Positions 16,905-26,617 of a DNA stretch of 62,156 nucleotides are shown piece after piece. The notes under the pieces were generated by a model, which had not been told where the DNA came from, did no database searches, and saw nothing but the letters and a program-made list of their open reading frames with translations. How positions within the stretch are numbered: position 1 is the first letter of the stretch; every line of letters starts with the position of its first letter. Both the position numbers and the translations under genes were made by a program. The DNA lies in assembly GCA_022791915.1 (NCBI GenBank), contig JAAWAB010000013.1:1-62156 (forward strand), written 5' to 3'. This DNA is from Clostridia bacterium. GTDB lineage: Bacteria; Bacillota; Clostridia; Christensenellales; Pumilibacteraceae.

Positions 16905-19703
16905 TCATTGCAACAACTTGGCGCCGCGCATAATCCGCATCAAAATGGAAACAATGAAATATCCCGCAAGAATCACGGTGGTAATAAAGAACACGTCCGC
17001 CACGGCAACGTCGGTCACGCCGAAAATCGCAGGGAAGAAAATCACGGCAATCACGCTTGCCACAATCACGGTAATAATGAGCACCGTGCGGAAAATATCG
17101 AACGGTTCGCAATTTTTATACAACACAATCATTCCCGTATAGGTAAGCGCAAGCACCAACATGCTCGTGTATGCCGCCGACCCCGCCGTGATGTTGGCGC
17201 TTACGCCCAAACGCATGTATAAATACACCGCCATCACCGAAAGCGTGAGCGTGATTCCGCCCGGCACACATCGCCCTATTACGTTCGATAAGAATCTGCC
17301 GCGAATAATATCGGTATTTTTCTGGAACGCAAGCGCAAAACTGGGCAAGCCAATCACCAGCATTTCGAGTAACAAAAGGTTAGACGTATCGAACGGATAC
17401 GGTTTTCGCAAAATAAGGAAAATAATCGAAAGCGCCATACTCATAAACGTTTTCATCAGGAACAGAGAACTGGACTTTTGAATGTTGTTCACCACGCGCC
17501 GCCCTTCCATAACCACGTCGGGCATGCTGGTGAAATTGCTGTCGAGTAGCACCAAATGACTCACGTTGCGCGCCGCCTCGCTTCCCGAGGCAATCGCCAC
17601 CGAGCAATCCGCCTCGCGCATGGCAAGAATATCATTCACGCCGTCGCCCGTCATTGCCACGGTATGCCCTTTGGCTTTGAGCGCCTTAACAAGCAAACAT
17701 TTCTGTTCGGGCGTCACGCGTCCGAATACGGTATACTTGTTTGCCGCCTCGATTACGTCTTGATTGCTCAATCCTTCCAACGATATATACAGTTCGGCGT
17801 TTTCCACGCCCACCCTGCGCGCCACTTCGGAAACGGTTACGGGATTATCACCCGAAATCACCTTAACGGCAACGTTGTTTTCCTTAAACCATTTGATTGT
17901 CTGCACCGCATCGTCGCGAATATGGTCCTCAATCACAATCAGGCACACGGGACGACGAACGGCAGGCAATTTATCGCCCACGATTTCGGCGGGCGAATGA
18001 GCAAGCACCATCACGCGGTAACCGTTGGCGGCGTTCTCGTTTACGATTTTTTCGATACGCACGCCCATATCTTTGAGCACGAATTCGGGCGCGCCCAACA
18101 TATAAGTGCCCCCTTCTTCAAACGTTACGGCAGACAGCTTGCGCTGGCTGGAAAAAGGCATCACCGTTTTGGGGCGGAGAGCCTGACTGTATCCGAACTT
18201 GTTGGCAAGCGCCATTGCCGTTTGGTTGTTGTCCTCGGTTGCGGTAAGCATACTGCCTATAATGTCGGGCAAGCTATATTCCTGCGTGCCCCCTTTAATT
18301 TCGATAACGTTGTTTACCTGCATACTGCCGTCGGTAATCGTGCCCGTTTTGTCCAAACACAACACGTCTACGCGCGCCAGCATTTCAATGCAATACAAAT
18401 CCTGTACAAGCGTCTTTTTCTTGGCAAGCCGCATAACACTCACGGCAAGCGCACTGCTCGTAAGCAAAAACATGCCCGCGGGAATCATGCCGATAACGGC
18501 GCCCGACGTAGTTCCGATAATGGTTTTCCACTTCTCGTCCGCAGGTCCCGCATACGCCTTGTAAGCGTTCAGCAACATGAGCACGGTGAGCGGAATAAGA
18601 ATCACCGTAACCACCCGAATAATTAAACGAATGGAATTGTTAAGTTCCGATTTGGGTTTGCGGTACTTTTTGGCATACGACGTGAGCGTTTCCACGTAAT
18701 TGTTTGCGCCCACCTGATTGACGCGCGCATACGCCGTGCCGCTCGTAACAAAACTGCCCGAAAACAGTTCGGCGCCTTCCTTCTTGCGCATGGGCACGCT
18801 TTCACCCGTCAGCATGCTCTCGTTCACTTCGATATCGCCTTTAATCACCACGGCGTCGGCGGGCACCTGTTTACCCATTTCCAAATACATCACGTCGTCG
18901 AGCACCACTTCGGATACGGGCACCGCCCGTTTTTCTCCGTCGCGAATTACCAACACGCTGGGCGCCGTAATCAAATTGAGCTTGGCAACCGTGCGCTTGC
19001 TTTTAATCTCCTGCCCCAGCCCTATGGCGATATTCGCCACGGCAATTACCAAAAAGAACAGTTGGTTAAACCCCGCGCCCACGGCTATGAGCGCCGCCGC
19101 CACCACAAAAATCAATAAATTGAAAAACGTGAAAATATTGGAAATAAAAATCCGACCGTACGATTTCCCCGTTCTGCTCTTGGTAACGTTGATATAGCCG
19201 TCCGCCTCCCGCTTTTCCACCTGAAACGATGTCAGCCCCTTGGTGTATTCGGGCTCGTACCGCTCGGCAAGCGAATAATCGGTGCTCACAAACCGCCGCT
19301 TTTTCTTTTTCTGCGCGCGCAACCTGTCCTGACTCAACATCGTGCTGTCTATCGTAACGCTGCGCTTTTGCGCCGCGTCCTCTTTTTCTTCGCCGCCCTC
19401 GAATACGCTGCGGTCGATTGTAACGGCAATATCGTTGGTGTCTTTGGTCACCGTTTTGGGAATCTTGCCCAACCGCTCGCGCGTGGCGTTCTTGTTCTGT
19501 GTTTTGGTGGCGGCAATCGCCTTCGCGCCTTCCCGCTCCGCCGTCTTTTTGGGCGTAGCCGTTTTTTCGCGCGCAGTCCCCTCGTCCGCATTTTCCACAA
19601 TGCGACGCGTTATTTTTATTTCGCTTTCCACGGTTTTGTCAATGGGCGATACGGTATCTTTGCCCGTTGTTTTGCGTCCCGTCGGCTCGTTCGTTTTTTT
19701 CAT
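16905..19703 (-). CDS. P-type cation ATPase with long charged N-terminal tail
   Basis: A 932-residue pump. The core has ESMLTGES (actuator loop), CLDKTGTIT (phosphorylated Asp near residue 453), TGDGVND, and eight to ten membrane helices. Helix 4 carries IPAGM where Ca2+ pumps have PEGL, so ion choice cannot be inferred. Residues 1 to about 150 are a cytoplasmic Lys/Thr/Glu-rich tail that is not part of the normal family. It contains two similar motifs, AVTIDRSVF and SVTIDSTML. The promoter TTGACA-17-TAACAT ends six bases before the ATG, so the mRNA is predicted to begin at the start codon. Downstream genes (small membrane protein, GH2, pflB, pflA) follow closely. Confidence 0.88.
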   Translation of the reverse strand: MKKTNEPTGRKTTGKDTVSPIDKTVESEIKITRRIVENADEGTAREKTATPKKTAEREGAKAIAATKTQNKNATRERLGKIPKTVTKDTNDIAVTIDRSVFEGGEEKEDAAQKRSVTIDSTMLSQDRLRAQKKKKRRFVSTDYSLAERYEPEYTKGLTSFQVEKREADGYINVTKSRTGKSYGRIFISNIFTFFNLLIFVVAAALIAVGAGFNQLFFLVIAVANIAIGLGQEIKSKRTVAKLNLITAPSVLVIRDGEKRAVPVSEVVLDDVMYLEMGKQVPADAVVIKGDIEVNESMLTGESVPMRKKEGAELFSGSFVTSGTAYARVNQVGANNYVETLTSYAKKYRKPKSELNNSIRLIIRVVTVILIPLTVLMLLNAYKAYAGPADEKWKTIIGTTSGAVIGMIPAGMFLLTSSALAVSVMRLAKKKTLVQDLYCIEMLARVDVLCLDKTGTITDGSMQVNNVIEIKGGTQEYSLPDIIGSMLTATEDNNQTAMALANKFGYSQALRPKTVMPFSSQRKLSAVTFEEGGTYMLGAPEFVLKDMGVRIEKIVNENAANGYRVMVLAHSPAEIVGDKLPAVRRPVCLIVIEDHIRDDAVQTIKWFKENNVAVKVISGDNPVTVSEVARRVGVENAELYISLEGLSNQDVIEAANKYTVFGRVTPEQKCLLVKALKAKGHTVAMTGDGVNDILAMREADCSVAIASGSEAARNVSHLVLLDSNFTSMPDVVMEGRRVVNNIQKSSSLFLMKTFMSMALSIIFLILRKPYPFDTSNLLLLEMLVIGLPSFALAFQKNTDIIRGRFLSNVIGRCVPGGITLTLSVMAVYLYMRLGVSANITAGSAAYTSMLVLALTYTGMIVLYKNCEPFDIFRTVLIITVIVASVIAVIFFPAIFGVTDVAVADVFFITTVILAGYFIVSILMRIMRGAKLLQ

Positions 19704-19709
19704 ACCTAC

Positions 19710-19738
19710 ATGTTACCACACCTTGGCAAAAGTGTCAA
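19710..19738 (-). promoter_or_regulatory. Promoter of the P-type ATPase gene, predicting a leaderless mRNA
   Basis: On the minus strand TTGACA, 17 bases, TAACAT. Six bases separate the -10 element from the ATG at 19703, which puts the expected transcription start on the A of ATG. A lone AGG lies inside those six bases and would be outside the transcript. Confidence 0.65.
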
Positions 19739-19871
19739 GTATGCGGCAGACGAAAAAACATACGATAAGGCGAATTCCCGTTTGCTTTTATTTTGATTTC
19801 TTAAAAAAAGCAATTTTGTGCAATTTTTTCTCGCCAAAAGCGATTGCAAACGCGAAAAATTTCAAAAAAAC

Positions 19872-19900
19872 TTTACATTTCAAAGATTATACGTTATACT
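19872..19900 (+). promoter_or_regulatory. Promoter of the giant repeat protein gene
   Basis: TTTACA, 17 bases, TATACT. The expected start near 19907 gives a leader of about 125 bases that contains the small ORF at 19914-20021. Confidence 0.75.
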
Positions 19901-19913
19901 TATGAGGTATCGC

Positions 19914-20021
19914 ATGTACATGCGCGCCCGCGCGCGTGCACGCGTATACAAAAAGGCGTCTGCGCGTTACACGCGAAAACGCCGTCAAGGGCAGATAAAT
20001 TCGGAAACATATACGGAGTAA
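19914..20021 (+). CDS. Possible 35-residue very basic upstream peptide
   Basis: This ORF begins seven bases after the predicted transcription start and encodes MYMRARARARVYKK followed by a second basic patch (YTRKRR): eleven Arg/Lys in 35 residues. The Arg-Ala alternation comes from an alternating purine-pyrimidine GC-rich stretch (about 19914-19950) that could adopt unusual DNA structure. Its last codons contain GGAG, the best ribosome site for the giant gene that begins ten bases after its stop. That arrangement suggests translational coupling or a regulatory leader. I see no proof that it is translated; it may simply be a structured leader. Confidence 0.35.
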   Translation: MYMRARARARVYKKASARYTRKRRQGQINSETYTE

Positions 20022-20031
20022 ACAAATCAAG

Positions 20032-23000
20032 ATGAGATGGCATCTGAAAAGAACCAAGTTGCTTTTTGCACTGATTCCCATAATTTCAATTGTATTTTAC
20101 GTTGTAACCGCCAACAACAGTCTGTATGCAAACCAAAGTTTTGTGGCGTTTGATATTTATCAACAAATCTGCGATACCGCAAAGCCCCAAACGGGCAAAG
20201 ATTCCCCCGAAGATTACTCCGCTTCGGAGAATTTTGCCATAGCCGCCGACGTTTACCGCAACGCCGACTGCGCGCAAAGCACCACTGTGGGCACCGTTAC
20301 CGCCATGGGCTTTTATAAGCAATCGGTGCAGAACTACCGTTCCAAAGCAAACGGAGAACTTTTCAACGAATCGCTCTCGCTTTCCGCCATTGCGTCGGTT
20401 GCCGAGCAGCGCTATTTCAAAAACGGCGCACTTTTGTACCGCAAAGGCAACACTTCGGGCGATAAGGTGAAAGATTGGGAAGAATCGGTCACCGAGCTTT
20501 CGTCCGCCTTATATCGCCAGCGCTACGGCGTAGTGCCGCAAGACGTTACCAAATATGCCGTAACGACGGAATCGGTTGTATCGGGCGAACTCGTTTCGGC
20601 AAACGCAGACGGCACGTACACCTATAAATTGATTCTCGATGCCGCCGAGGCGCAAAAATTCGCACGGTACGAAATGATGACGTACGCAGGCGTTTCTTCT
20701 TTCCCCGAATTCAAAAAATGCGAACTCACGTTCACCATCGATAAAGATTGGAAAATGCTTTCCATCGAATCGTTCGACGTGTATAAAATCGCGCTTATGG
20801 GTGGCACCGAATGCCAAAGCCACTTAACCGAAACGTTCTCGTATGAAGAAATTCCGCTTTCACAGCGCGCATACGAGTCTATCTCCATGCCCCAACGTGC
20901 CAAAATTTTCATCGACTACGTTCCCACAGGCAATTCGGGCAACATCTCGCAAGAAAAAGGTCCTGCCGACTATCTCAACGAAGCGTTCGGAGAATACATA
21001 TCGGGCTTAAAACCGCTTTGCCTGCAAGCGCAAGCCACCATAGCGGGCGAAACGTTGAACGTTCAAGGCGTAATCGATATCGGCGCAAACGATTTTCGTT
21101 TCCGCATCGGCGAGAATATTTTTGCCGTATACAAAGAAAACACGCTGTATCTGGCGCTCGGCGATAACAAATACACACTCCCCATGCAAGACGTATCGGC
21201 ACTGACGGCGGCGCTCGGATTGGATTTGGGCGAAATCGAATTGGATACGAGTATTCTCGGCACACTGTTTGAAAATCATACCATTACCGAAACGGATACG
21301 CACATACACATTCTTATGCCGTTTACGTTGCAATCGGTCAAATTCGATGTGGATATGGGTCTGAAAAAGACGGACGACACCGTAACCGCCGATACAATCG
21401 ACGCCACCGTAACGGTAAAAGATATATCGGTTACGGCAAACGTACAAGTGGTAGAAAGCGTGGAATTGCCTGCCTTTAACCAAACGGAATACGTGTCGCT
21501 TTCCCCCGCCCTTGCCGCCGTGCGCAACACGCTCGGCTTGCCCGCCTATCGGATAGACGGCGCGCTTTCCGTCACGGATAAAAACGGAAAACCGACGGAC
21601 GTCCTGTTTGAAAACGTGCGCATTGTAAAGCCCACGGACGGGAATACCGAAAACATATCGGCGGAAGGCACCGTAACCGTATTCGGCATACGAATCGACG
21701 TAAAATACCTAAACGGCGTACTCTATGCAAAAGCGGGCAATCTTGCCGTAAAAGCCGACACAGCCGATTTGGGCGAACTGCTATCGGCAATCGCGCCCCT
21801 TCTGCCTGCCGATATGCAACTCGACACGAACAACACGGCGGCAATGCTCGAAAATCTCCTGCCCGACCTTCTCCCCGGCGAATTCAACGTAGAAACCGCG
21901 CTCGGTCTGCTTACCGCGCTGTCGTACGAAAACAACACCTTCTCTCTGGCGGTTACTTCGGCAACGGGCAACACCTGGTCGGTGGCAATCGAGCACGACG
22001 ACCTTCTGCGTTCTCTCCGCCTGCAAAATCTCAACATAGCGGGCATGAAAATAAACGCGCAGCTTCGTCTGCAAACGGGAGAAACCACACCCGTCACGGC
22101 TACGGGCGACTACATCGACGCAAAAGACCTTTGCTCGTTCCTTCCTAACCTGAAATCTTTACTCGACGCCCAAAGCTACACGCTCGGACTGAACGACTGC
22201 CTTCTTTCCATGAAAAACAACGCGGGAGAAACAACCGCCGTCCGCCTTTCGGGCAACGTGATTCTCAATCGCAACCCCCTTTCTTTATCGGCAACCGTAG
22301 TGTTCGGCGATACGGAAGCGAATGTCGTGTTTGCGGATAAAACCGTTTATCTCACCGCAGGAAATTTCTCCGCAAAATGCACAATGGATACCCTTACTGC
22401 TCTCTTGCAACAGTTGGGTATCGCATTGCCGCAATCGGCGGGCGATATACAAACGTTGCTTGCCCAAACGGGTATCTCTCTCCCCGCAACAAACGTTGCC
22501 CACCTTCTCGATACCGTTTCGCTTGCCTATGAAAACGGCGTTCTTACCGCGCGCATGACGCTCGAAGAGAACAGCGGCGTGGCGCTAACCTTGCAACAAG
22601 CACAGGCGGGCGGACTGAACACGGGCATTTCCTATTCTTCCGCCGCATTTGACGTAACCGCCGACCTTCACATAAAAGGAGAACCGCATGCGCAACCAAT
22701 CGAACCCAATCCGAACGTATCCTATTTCGACCTCGGCTCGCTGATTCCGTTTGTAAAGCCGATACTTCAAACGGCAAAGAGCAAAACGTTCCGAATCGTG
22801 CCCGAAGTCACAATCACAACAAACGGATTGCAAGAGGTAATCACCCCCACAATCGACGTGCAACTTCTCGAAAAGGGATTTGCGCTTGCGGGGTCGGTGC
22901 GCATTTCGGACGTGGCGGTGGACTTTATGTACCGCAACGGCAACGTTTATCTGCACACGGGCAACATCGCCGTTTCGGTGGCGCCCGAGCGCCTGCCCGA

Positions 23001-26000
23001 ATTGCTCGAATCGCTCAAACCGCTACTCGGCGACGTTGCGCCTTTCGTACAAAAACTTTCGGACGTTCTCGGCGCCGATAAAACGGATAAAATCGTTGCC
23101 ACGCTCCACTCGTTGCAAACGCTGTTCGGCAACCTCTCGTTCGGCGAAGGCATGACGGCGCAGGATATTCTGCCCCTGCTTTCGTTCGCTCTTCCCACGC
23201 TCGACTTCGAGCATATCACTTCTCTTTTGGCGGGACTCACCGTTTCCGACGGCACACTCACGTTGCCCGTACAAACGGCAAACGGTGGAAAATATACAAT
23301 TTCCGTCAGCGTGAATAACGAAACCGTCACTGGTGCCACGCTCAAAGGCTTGACAATAGGCGACTACACCGTAGACGCAAACGTTGCGCTTACCTGCAAC
23401 ACGGGATTCGATATCGACGCAATCGACACATCCGATATCGAATATCTTAACCTTTGCACGGTAGAAAATTTCCTGCCTCCTTTGCGTTCTCTGCTCGCCG
23501 CCGACGCCTTCCGACTGGAAATCACCGAAGGCGCGCTCGATACGTCCATAATAAAGGGAACGCTTACGGGCAATGTGGAAGTGGCACTTCTCCCGCTCAC
23601 CGTGCAGGCGCAGCTTACGTACCGCGGCATACACGAAATCTTCCTGCGCTACACGCATGCCGACAAGCGCATTTATTTGGCTATCAATAACATCAAACTC
23701 ACGGCAACAACCGATAATCTCAAAGATTTATTTGCCATGCTCGGAGCACAAACGGGCAAACAAATAAACGAAACGGGTGAAACGGCAAGTCTTATTAACA
23801 GTCTGCTCGGCGGCGCGTCGCTTAAAGAGATTCTTTCCGCAATCGACGAATTAAAAGCCGAAAACAACGGAATCCGTGTGGGACTACACGCAAAAGACTT
23901 TTCCGCATCGCTCTCTCTCCTTCCCGCAGGCGACCGTTTTGCCGTGAACGTCAACTCGTTCTCTTACGGCACCGAAATTTACGAAACCTCTTATTTCCGT
24001 GCCGTGCTCTCCCCCGCCGCGGGACTCACAGCCGTTGTCTTTGACCCCGATTCGTTTGTCGATATGAACGACTTGCGTTCGTATATCCAACCCGTGCGCA
24101 ATACGCTCGCAAAAGATTACTACGATTTGTCGTTCGGCGGCACCGTGCTCGAAGGCGAAAACGGGTCGGTAACCACCATTGCCACAGGCAGCTGCCTGCG
24201 TTTCCAACCCACGGGCAACTTTGCCGACGTATATGCAAAAATCGTGCTGGCGTTCGGCAGTACGGGCGAAACGCACACTATCGAAGCGTATATTTTTGCA
24301 GGCACGCGCGAAGACCGTTCGGACATTACCGCCTATCTCAATTACGACGGTTTCTATGCCAAAATCGGTTACGGCGCCGCCATGGGAATCGTGGGCGCGC
24401 TCTGCGATATTCTCAATCTCGATATTCCCATGCTCGATAATCTGCTCGGCGACCGCACCGAACTGGATACCACCGTATTCGAAACCATGGATATTCAGGG
24501 GCTGAACGAACTCCGCGATACAATCAATGCGCTATTCGCCACGGCGGAAGACGTAACGGGCACGGCTACGGGTAGCGGCGGTCTGGCGGGCTTGCTCGGC
24601 ATGATAGATAACGCTATGATAGACAAACTGTTATCGGGCGTTGCGCTCACGCTAACCGACGCACACAACGCCGACGGCGCCATCACCAAAACGCTGTGCG
24701 TACAAATCGACAACGCTATTTTCGCAAACGATACAAACACCGAAAACGCCCCCGCGGAAAAAAGCATAGCCACTATAAAAATCGGACACAACGGAGAGTT
24801 TCTCTCCTATGCGGATATCGGCAATCTTGTGGCAAACGGCGACACGGTCAACTTCAACGCCACGCTCGACTGCGCCGACCTTGAAACCGACGCAAACGGA
24901 AACAAACCGAAAATGATTTCCGCACCCGATTGGGCAAATACCGCATTCGATTTCTCTACGGTAGATAAACTGTTATACGCTTTCATGAATACTGCGGCAG
25001 GACGGGAATTCCGGATATCGGGCGCCATCAAACTCAATCTCCGACTGTTCGGCAAAGATGTAGAACTGGTTCCCATTCCCCTTTCCGTATCGGTCAAAAT
25101 TCTGGGCGACGGTTCCACCGTTGCGGCGGTCAAACTGGAAGTTCCCTACTTTAATTTTGTTGCCAAATTAACGCCCACACACAGCTACATGTATTTTGCC
25201 AACAACATGCTCTACTTCTCGGTAGACGTATTTGAACGCAAAATATTCCAAGGCGACGTGTATCAACGCACCGAAACCAAAACGGCAACGGTGGAAGAAT
25301 TCATGCAGAATCCCATGGATTACCTGTTCTTCCTGGTGCGTATCAATATGGAACAAACCATACGCGACGCCATGAGCAAAGACCCTTCGGGCACTCCTTC
25401 CAAAGACCCCAAACAGATTCTCACAAAATACGAGTATTCTGCCGAAACGGGCAACTACAATCTTACTCTCAATCTGAAAGCGCTTGCGGGCAACAACGAT
25501 TTGGGCGACCTCAATCTTTCCGTCGGCACAAAAGACAACTACGTTTCATCACTTCACATAGACACCGTATTCGTTTCGCTCGTGTCGCTTTCGGTAGACG
25601 CGTCCGTTACCAACTACAAAACGGAAAACGGCGTAATTACGGGCATGACGCCGTGCAGTGAAATCGAATTCGGGCAAAGCGCAACCCTGCCCAAAGACTT
25701 AACCAAAAAAATCGATACACTCGAAGACGACCTTGCGCGTATCTTCCCCATGGAAGCGGCAATCACGTTTGCGCAAAAAGCAACCGAAAAAGCGGATAAA
25801 GCGCAAGCGGCAACCAAACAACTGCAACAAGCCGCACAAGAACGCAAAACCGCGGAAGAACGTCTCACGTCGACACAAAACGAATACAACGCATTACTCG
25901 CGCAGCTTTCCGTTCTCAATCCGGGCTCGTTCGGATACGAACGCACAAAAGCGCAATGCGAGTATGCCGCCATTATGCTTGCCCGCGCGCACAAAAATCT

Positions 26001-26484
26001 TGCCCAAGCCAAAGCCGAAGAAATAGACGCCGCGGCAGACGCGCTCACGGCGGCAGAGTTTGCCACATTGTATGCAAACAGAGCCGCAAACGCCGCACAA
26101 GCGCTGAACGGCAACACGGCGGAGGATATCGTTGCGGCGGCGTCGGCGGCGCGGGAAGCGGCAACCAAAGCCCACAACGCCGCACAAGCGGCACAACGGC
26201 AAACGGAGGAAATCATTGCCGTAGCACTCGAAACGGCAACGGCGGACGCACGCAACGCAACCGCGGCACGCGAAAAGGCACAAGCCGACTATAACACCGC
26301 ACAAGCGGCATGGGATGCTCTGCAAGGAACCGCCGACAAAGACGCTTTGCTCGCCGCACAAAATGCGCTCACACAGGCACAAGAAGCCTTCGACCGCGCG
26401 TGCGAAAACGAAGTTTGGGCAAACGAGCGTCTGCAAGCGGCAACAGAAGTTTTCCAAAGAATACCCAATTCCCCCGTAGCATAA
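20032..26484 (+). CDS. Giant membrane-tethered surface protein with about seven diverged repeats and C-terminal coiled coil
   Basis: A 2150-residue protein I do not recognise. Residues 8-26 are a hydrophobic signal-anchor. An N-terminal domain (about 30-300) precedes about seven repeats of 200-290 residues, starting near residues 305, 485, 693, 895, 1135, 1340 and 1631. Each opens with Y/F-x-[SDN]-[LM] and a short helix with P-[LV]-x-x-L-L, then beta strands. Most then carry a segment such as VYLHTGNIAV or LYAKAGNLAV followed by an amphipathic helix (LPELLESLKPLL). This pattern recalls LolA/LppX-like lipoprotein folds, but that is inference. Residues from about 1906 to the end form an Ala/Gln/Lys/Glu-rich coiled coil without LPXTG or a second membrane helix. 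The GGAG ribosome site is 13 bases from the ATG. A terminator follows. Confidence 0.85.
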   Translation: MRWHLKRTKLLFALIPIISIVFYVVTANNSLYANQSFVAFDIYQQICDTAKPQTGKDSPEDYSASENFAIAADVYRNADCAQSTTVGTVTAMGFYKQSVQNYRSKANGELFNESLSLSAIASVAEQRYFKNGALLYRKGNTSGDKVKDWEESVTELSSALYRQRYGVVPQDVTKYAVTTESVVSGELVSANADGTYTYKLILDAAEAQKFARYEMMTYAGVSSFPEFKKCELTFTIDKDWKMLSIESFDVYKIALMGGTECQSHLTETFSYEEIPLSQRAYESISMPQRAKIFIDYVPTGNSGNISQEKGPADYLNEAFGEYISGLKPLCLQAQATIAGETLNVQGVIDIGANDFRFRIGENIFAVYKENTLYLALGDNKYTLPMQDVSALTAALGLDLGEIELDTSILGTLFENHTITETDTHIHILMPFTLQSVKFDVDMGLKKTDDTVTADTIDATVTVKDISVTANVQVVESVELPAFNQTEYVSLSPALAAVRNTLGLPAYRIDGALSVTDKNGKPTDVLFENVRIVKPTDGNTENISAEGTVTVFGIRIDVKYLNGVLYAKAGNLAVKADTADLGELLSAIAPLLPADMQLDTNNTAAMLENLLPDLLPGEFNVETALGLLTALSYENNTFSLAVTSATGNTWSVAIEHDDLLRSLRLQNLNIAGMKINAQLRLQTGETTPVTATGDYIDAKDLCSFLPNLKSLLDAQSYTLGLNDCLLSMKNNAGETTAVRLSGNVILNRNPLSLSATVVFGDTEANVVFADKTVYLTAGNFSAKCTMDTLTALLQQLGIALPQSAGDIQTLLAQTGISLPATNVAHLLDTVSLAYENGVLTARMTLEENSGVALTLQQAQAGGLNTGISYSSAAFDVTADLHIKGEPHAQPIEPNPNVSYFDLGSLIPFVKPILQTAKSKTFRIVPEVTITTNGLQEVITPTIDVQLLEKGFALAGSVRISDVAVDFMYRNGNVYLHTGNIAVSVAPERLPELLESLKPLLGDVAPFVQKLSDVLGADKTDKIVATLHSLQTLFGNLSFGEGMTAQDILPLLSFALPTLDFEHITSLLAGLTVSDGTLTLPVQTANGGKYTISVSVNNETVTGATLKGLTIGDYTVDANVALTCNTGFDIDAIDTSDIEYLNLCTVENFLPPLRSLLAADAFRLEITEGALDTSIIKGTLTGNVEVALLPLTVQAQLTYRGIHEIFLRYTHADKRIYLAINNIKLTATTDNLKDLFAMLGAQTGKQINETGETASLINSLLGGASLKEILSAIDELKAENNGIRVGLHAKDFSASLSLLPAGDRFAVNVNSFSYGTEIYETSYFRAVLSPAAGLTAVVFDPDSFVDMNDLRSYIQPVRNTLAKDYYDLSFGGTVLEGENGSVTTIATGSCLRFQPTGNFADVYAKIVLAFGSTGETHTIEAYIFAGTREDRSDITAYLNYDGFYAKIGYGAAMGIVGALCDILNLDIPMLDNLLGDRTELDTTVFETMDIQGLNELRDTINALFATAEDVTGTATGSGGLAGLLGMIDNAMIDKLLSGVALTLTDAHNADGAITKTLCVQIDNAIFANDTNTENAPAEKSIATIKIGHNGEFLSYADIGNLVANGDTVNFNATLDCADLETDANGNKPKMISAPDWANTAFDFSTVDKLLYAFMNTAAGREFRISGAIKLNLRLFGKDVELVPIPLSVSVKILGDGSTVAAVKLEVPYFNFVAKLTPTHSYMYFANNMLYFSVDVFERKIFQGDVYQRTETKTATVEEFMQNPMDYLFFLVRINMEQTIRDAMSKDPSGTPSKDPKQILTKYEYSAETGNYNLTLNLKALAGNNDLGDLNLSVGTKDNYVSSLHIDTVFVSLVSLSVDASVTNYKTENGVITGMTPCSEIEFGQSATLPKDLTKKIDTLEDDLARIFPMEAAITFAQKATEKADKAQAATKQLQQAAQERKTAEERLTSTQNEYNALLAQLSVLNPGSFGYERTKAQCEYAAIMLARAHKNLAQAKAEEIDAAADALTAAEFATLYANRAANAAQALNGNTAEDIVAAASAAREAATKAHNAAQAAQRQTEEIIAVALETATADARNATAAREKAQADYNTAQAAWDALQGTADKDALLAAQNALTQAQEAFDRACENEVWANERLQAATEVFQRIPNSPVA
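21484..25700 (+). repeat. Protein-level repeat region inside the giant gene
   Basis: Repeat units are recognisable only in translation. Starts map near 21484, 22108, 22714, 23434, 24049 and 24922, with a more diverged unit upstream from about 20944. DNA identity between units is low, so duplication is old and recombination between units is unlikely to be frequent. Confidence 0.7.
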
Positions 26485-26511
26485 GTACGCAATCGTTCAT
26501 ATCCCGTATTG

Positions 26512-26538
26512 CCTCACGCAAATAGCGTGGGGTTTTTT
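26512..26538 (+). terminator. Terminator of the giant gene
   Basis: Stem CCTCACGC / GCGTGGGG (one G-U), five-base loop, then six T. It begins 28 bases after the stop codon. Confidence 0.9.
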
Positions 26539-26617
26539 ATTGCCTTTTTACCCCACAGTTGCATGTATTAAACACACGCGGCATACATCGGTGGGAAAAT
26601 AATACAGAGGTATACCC

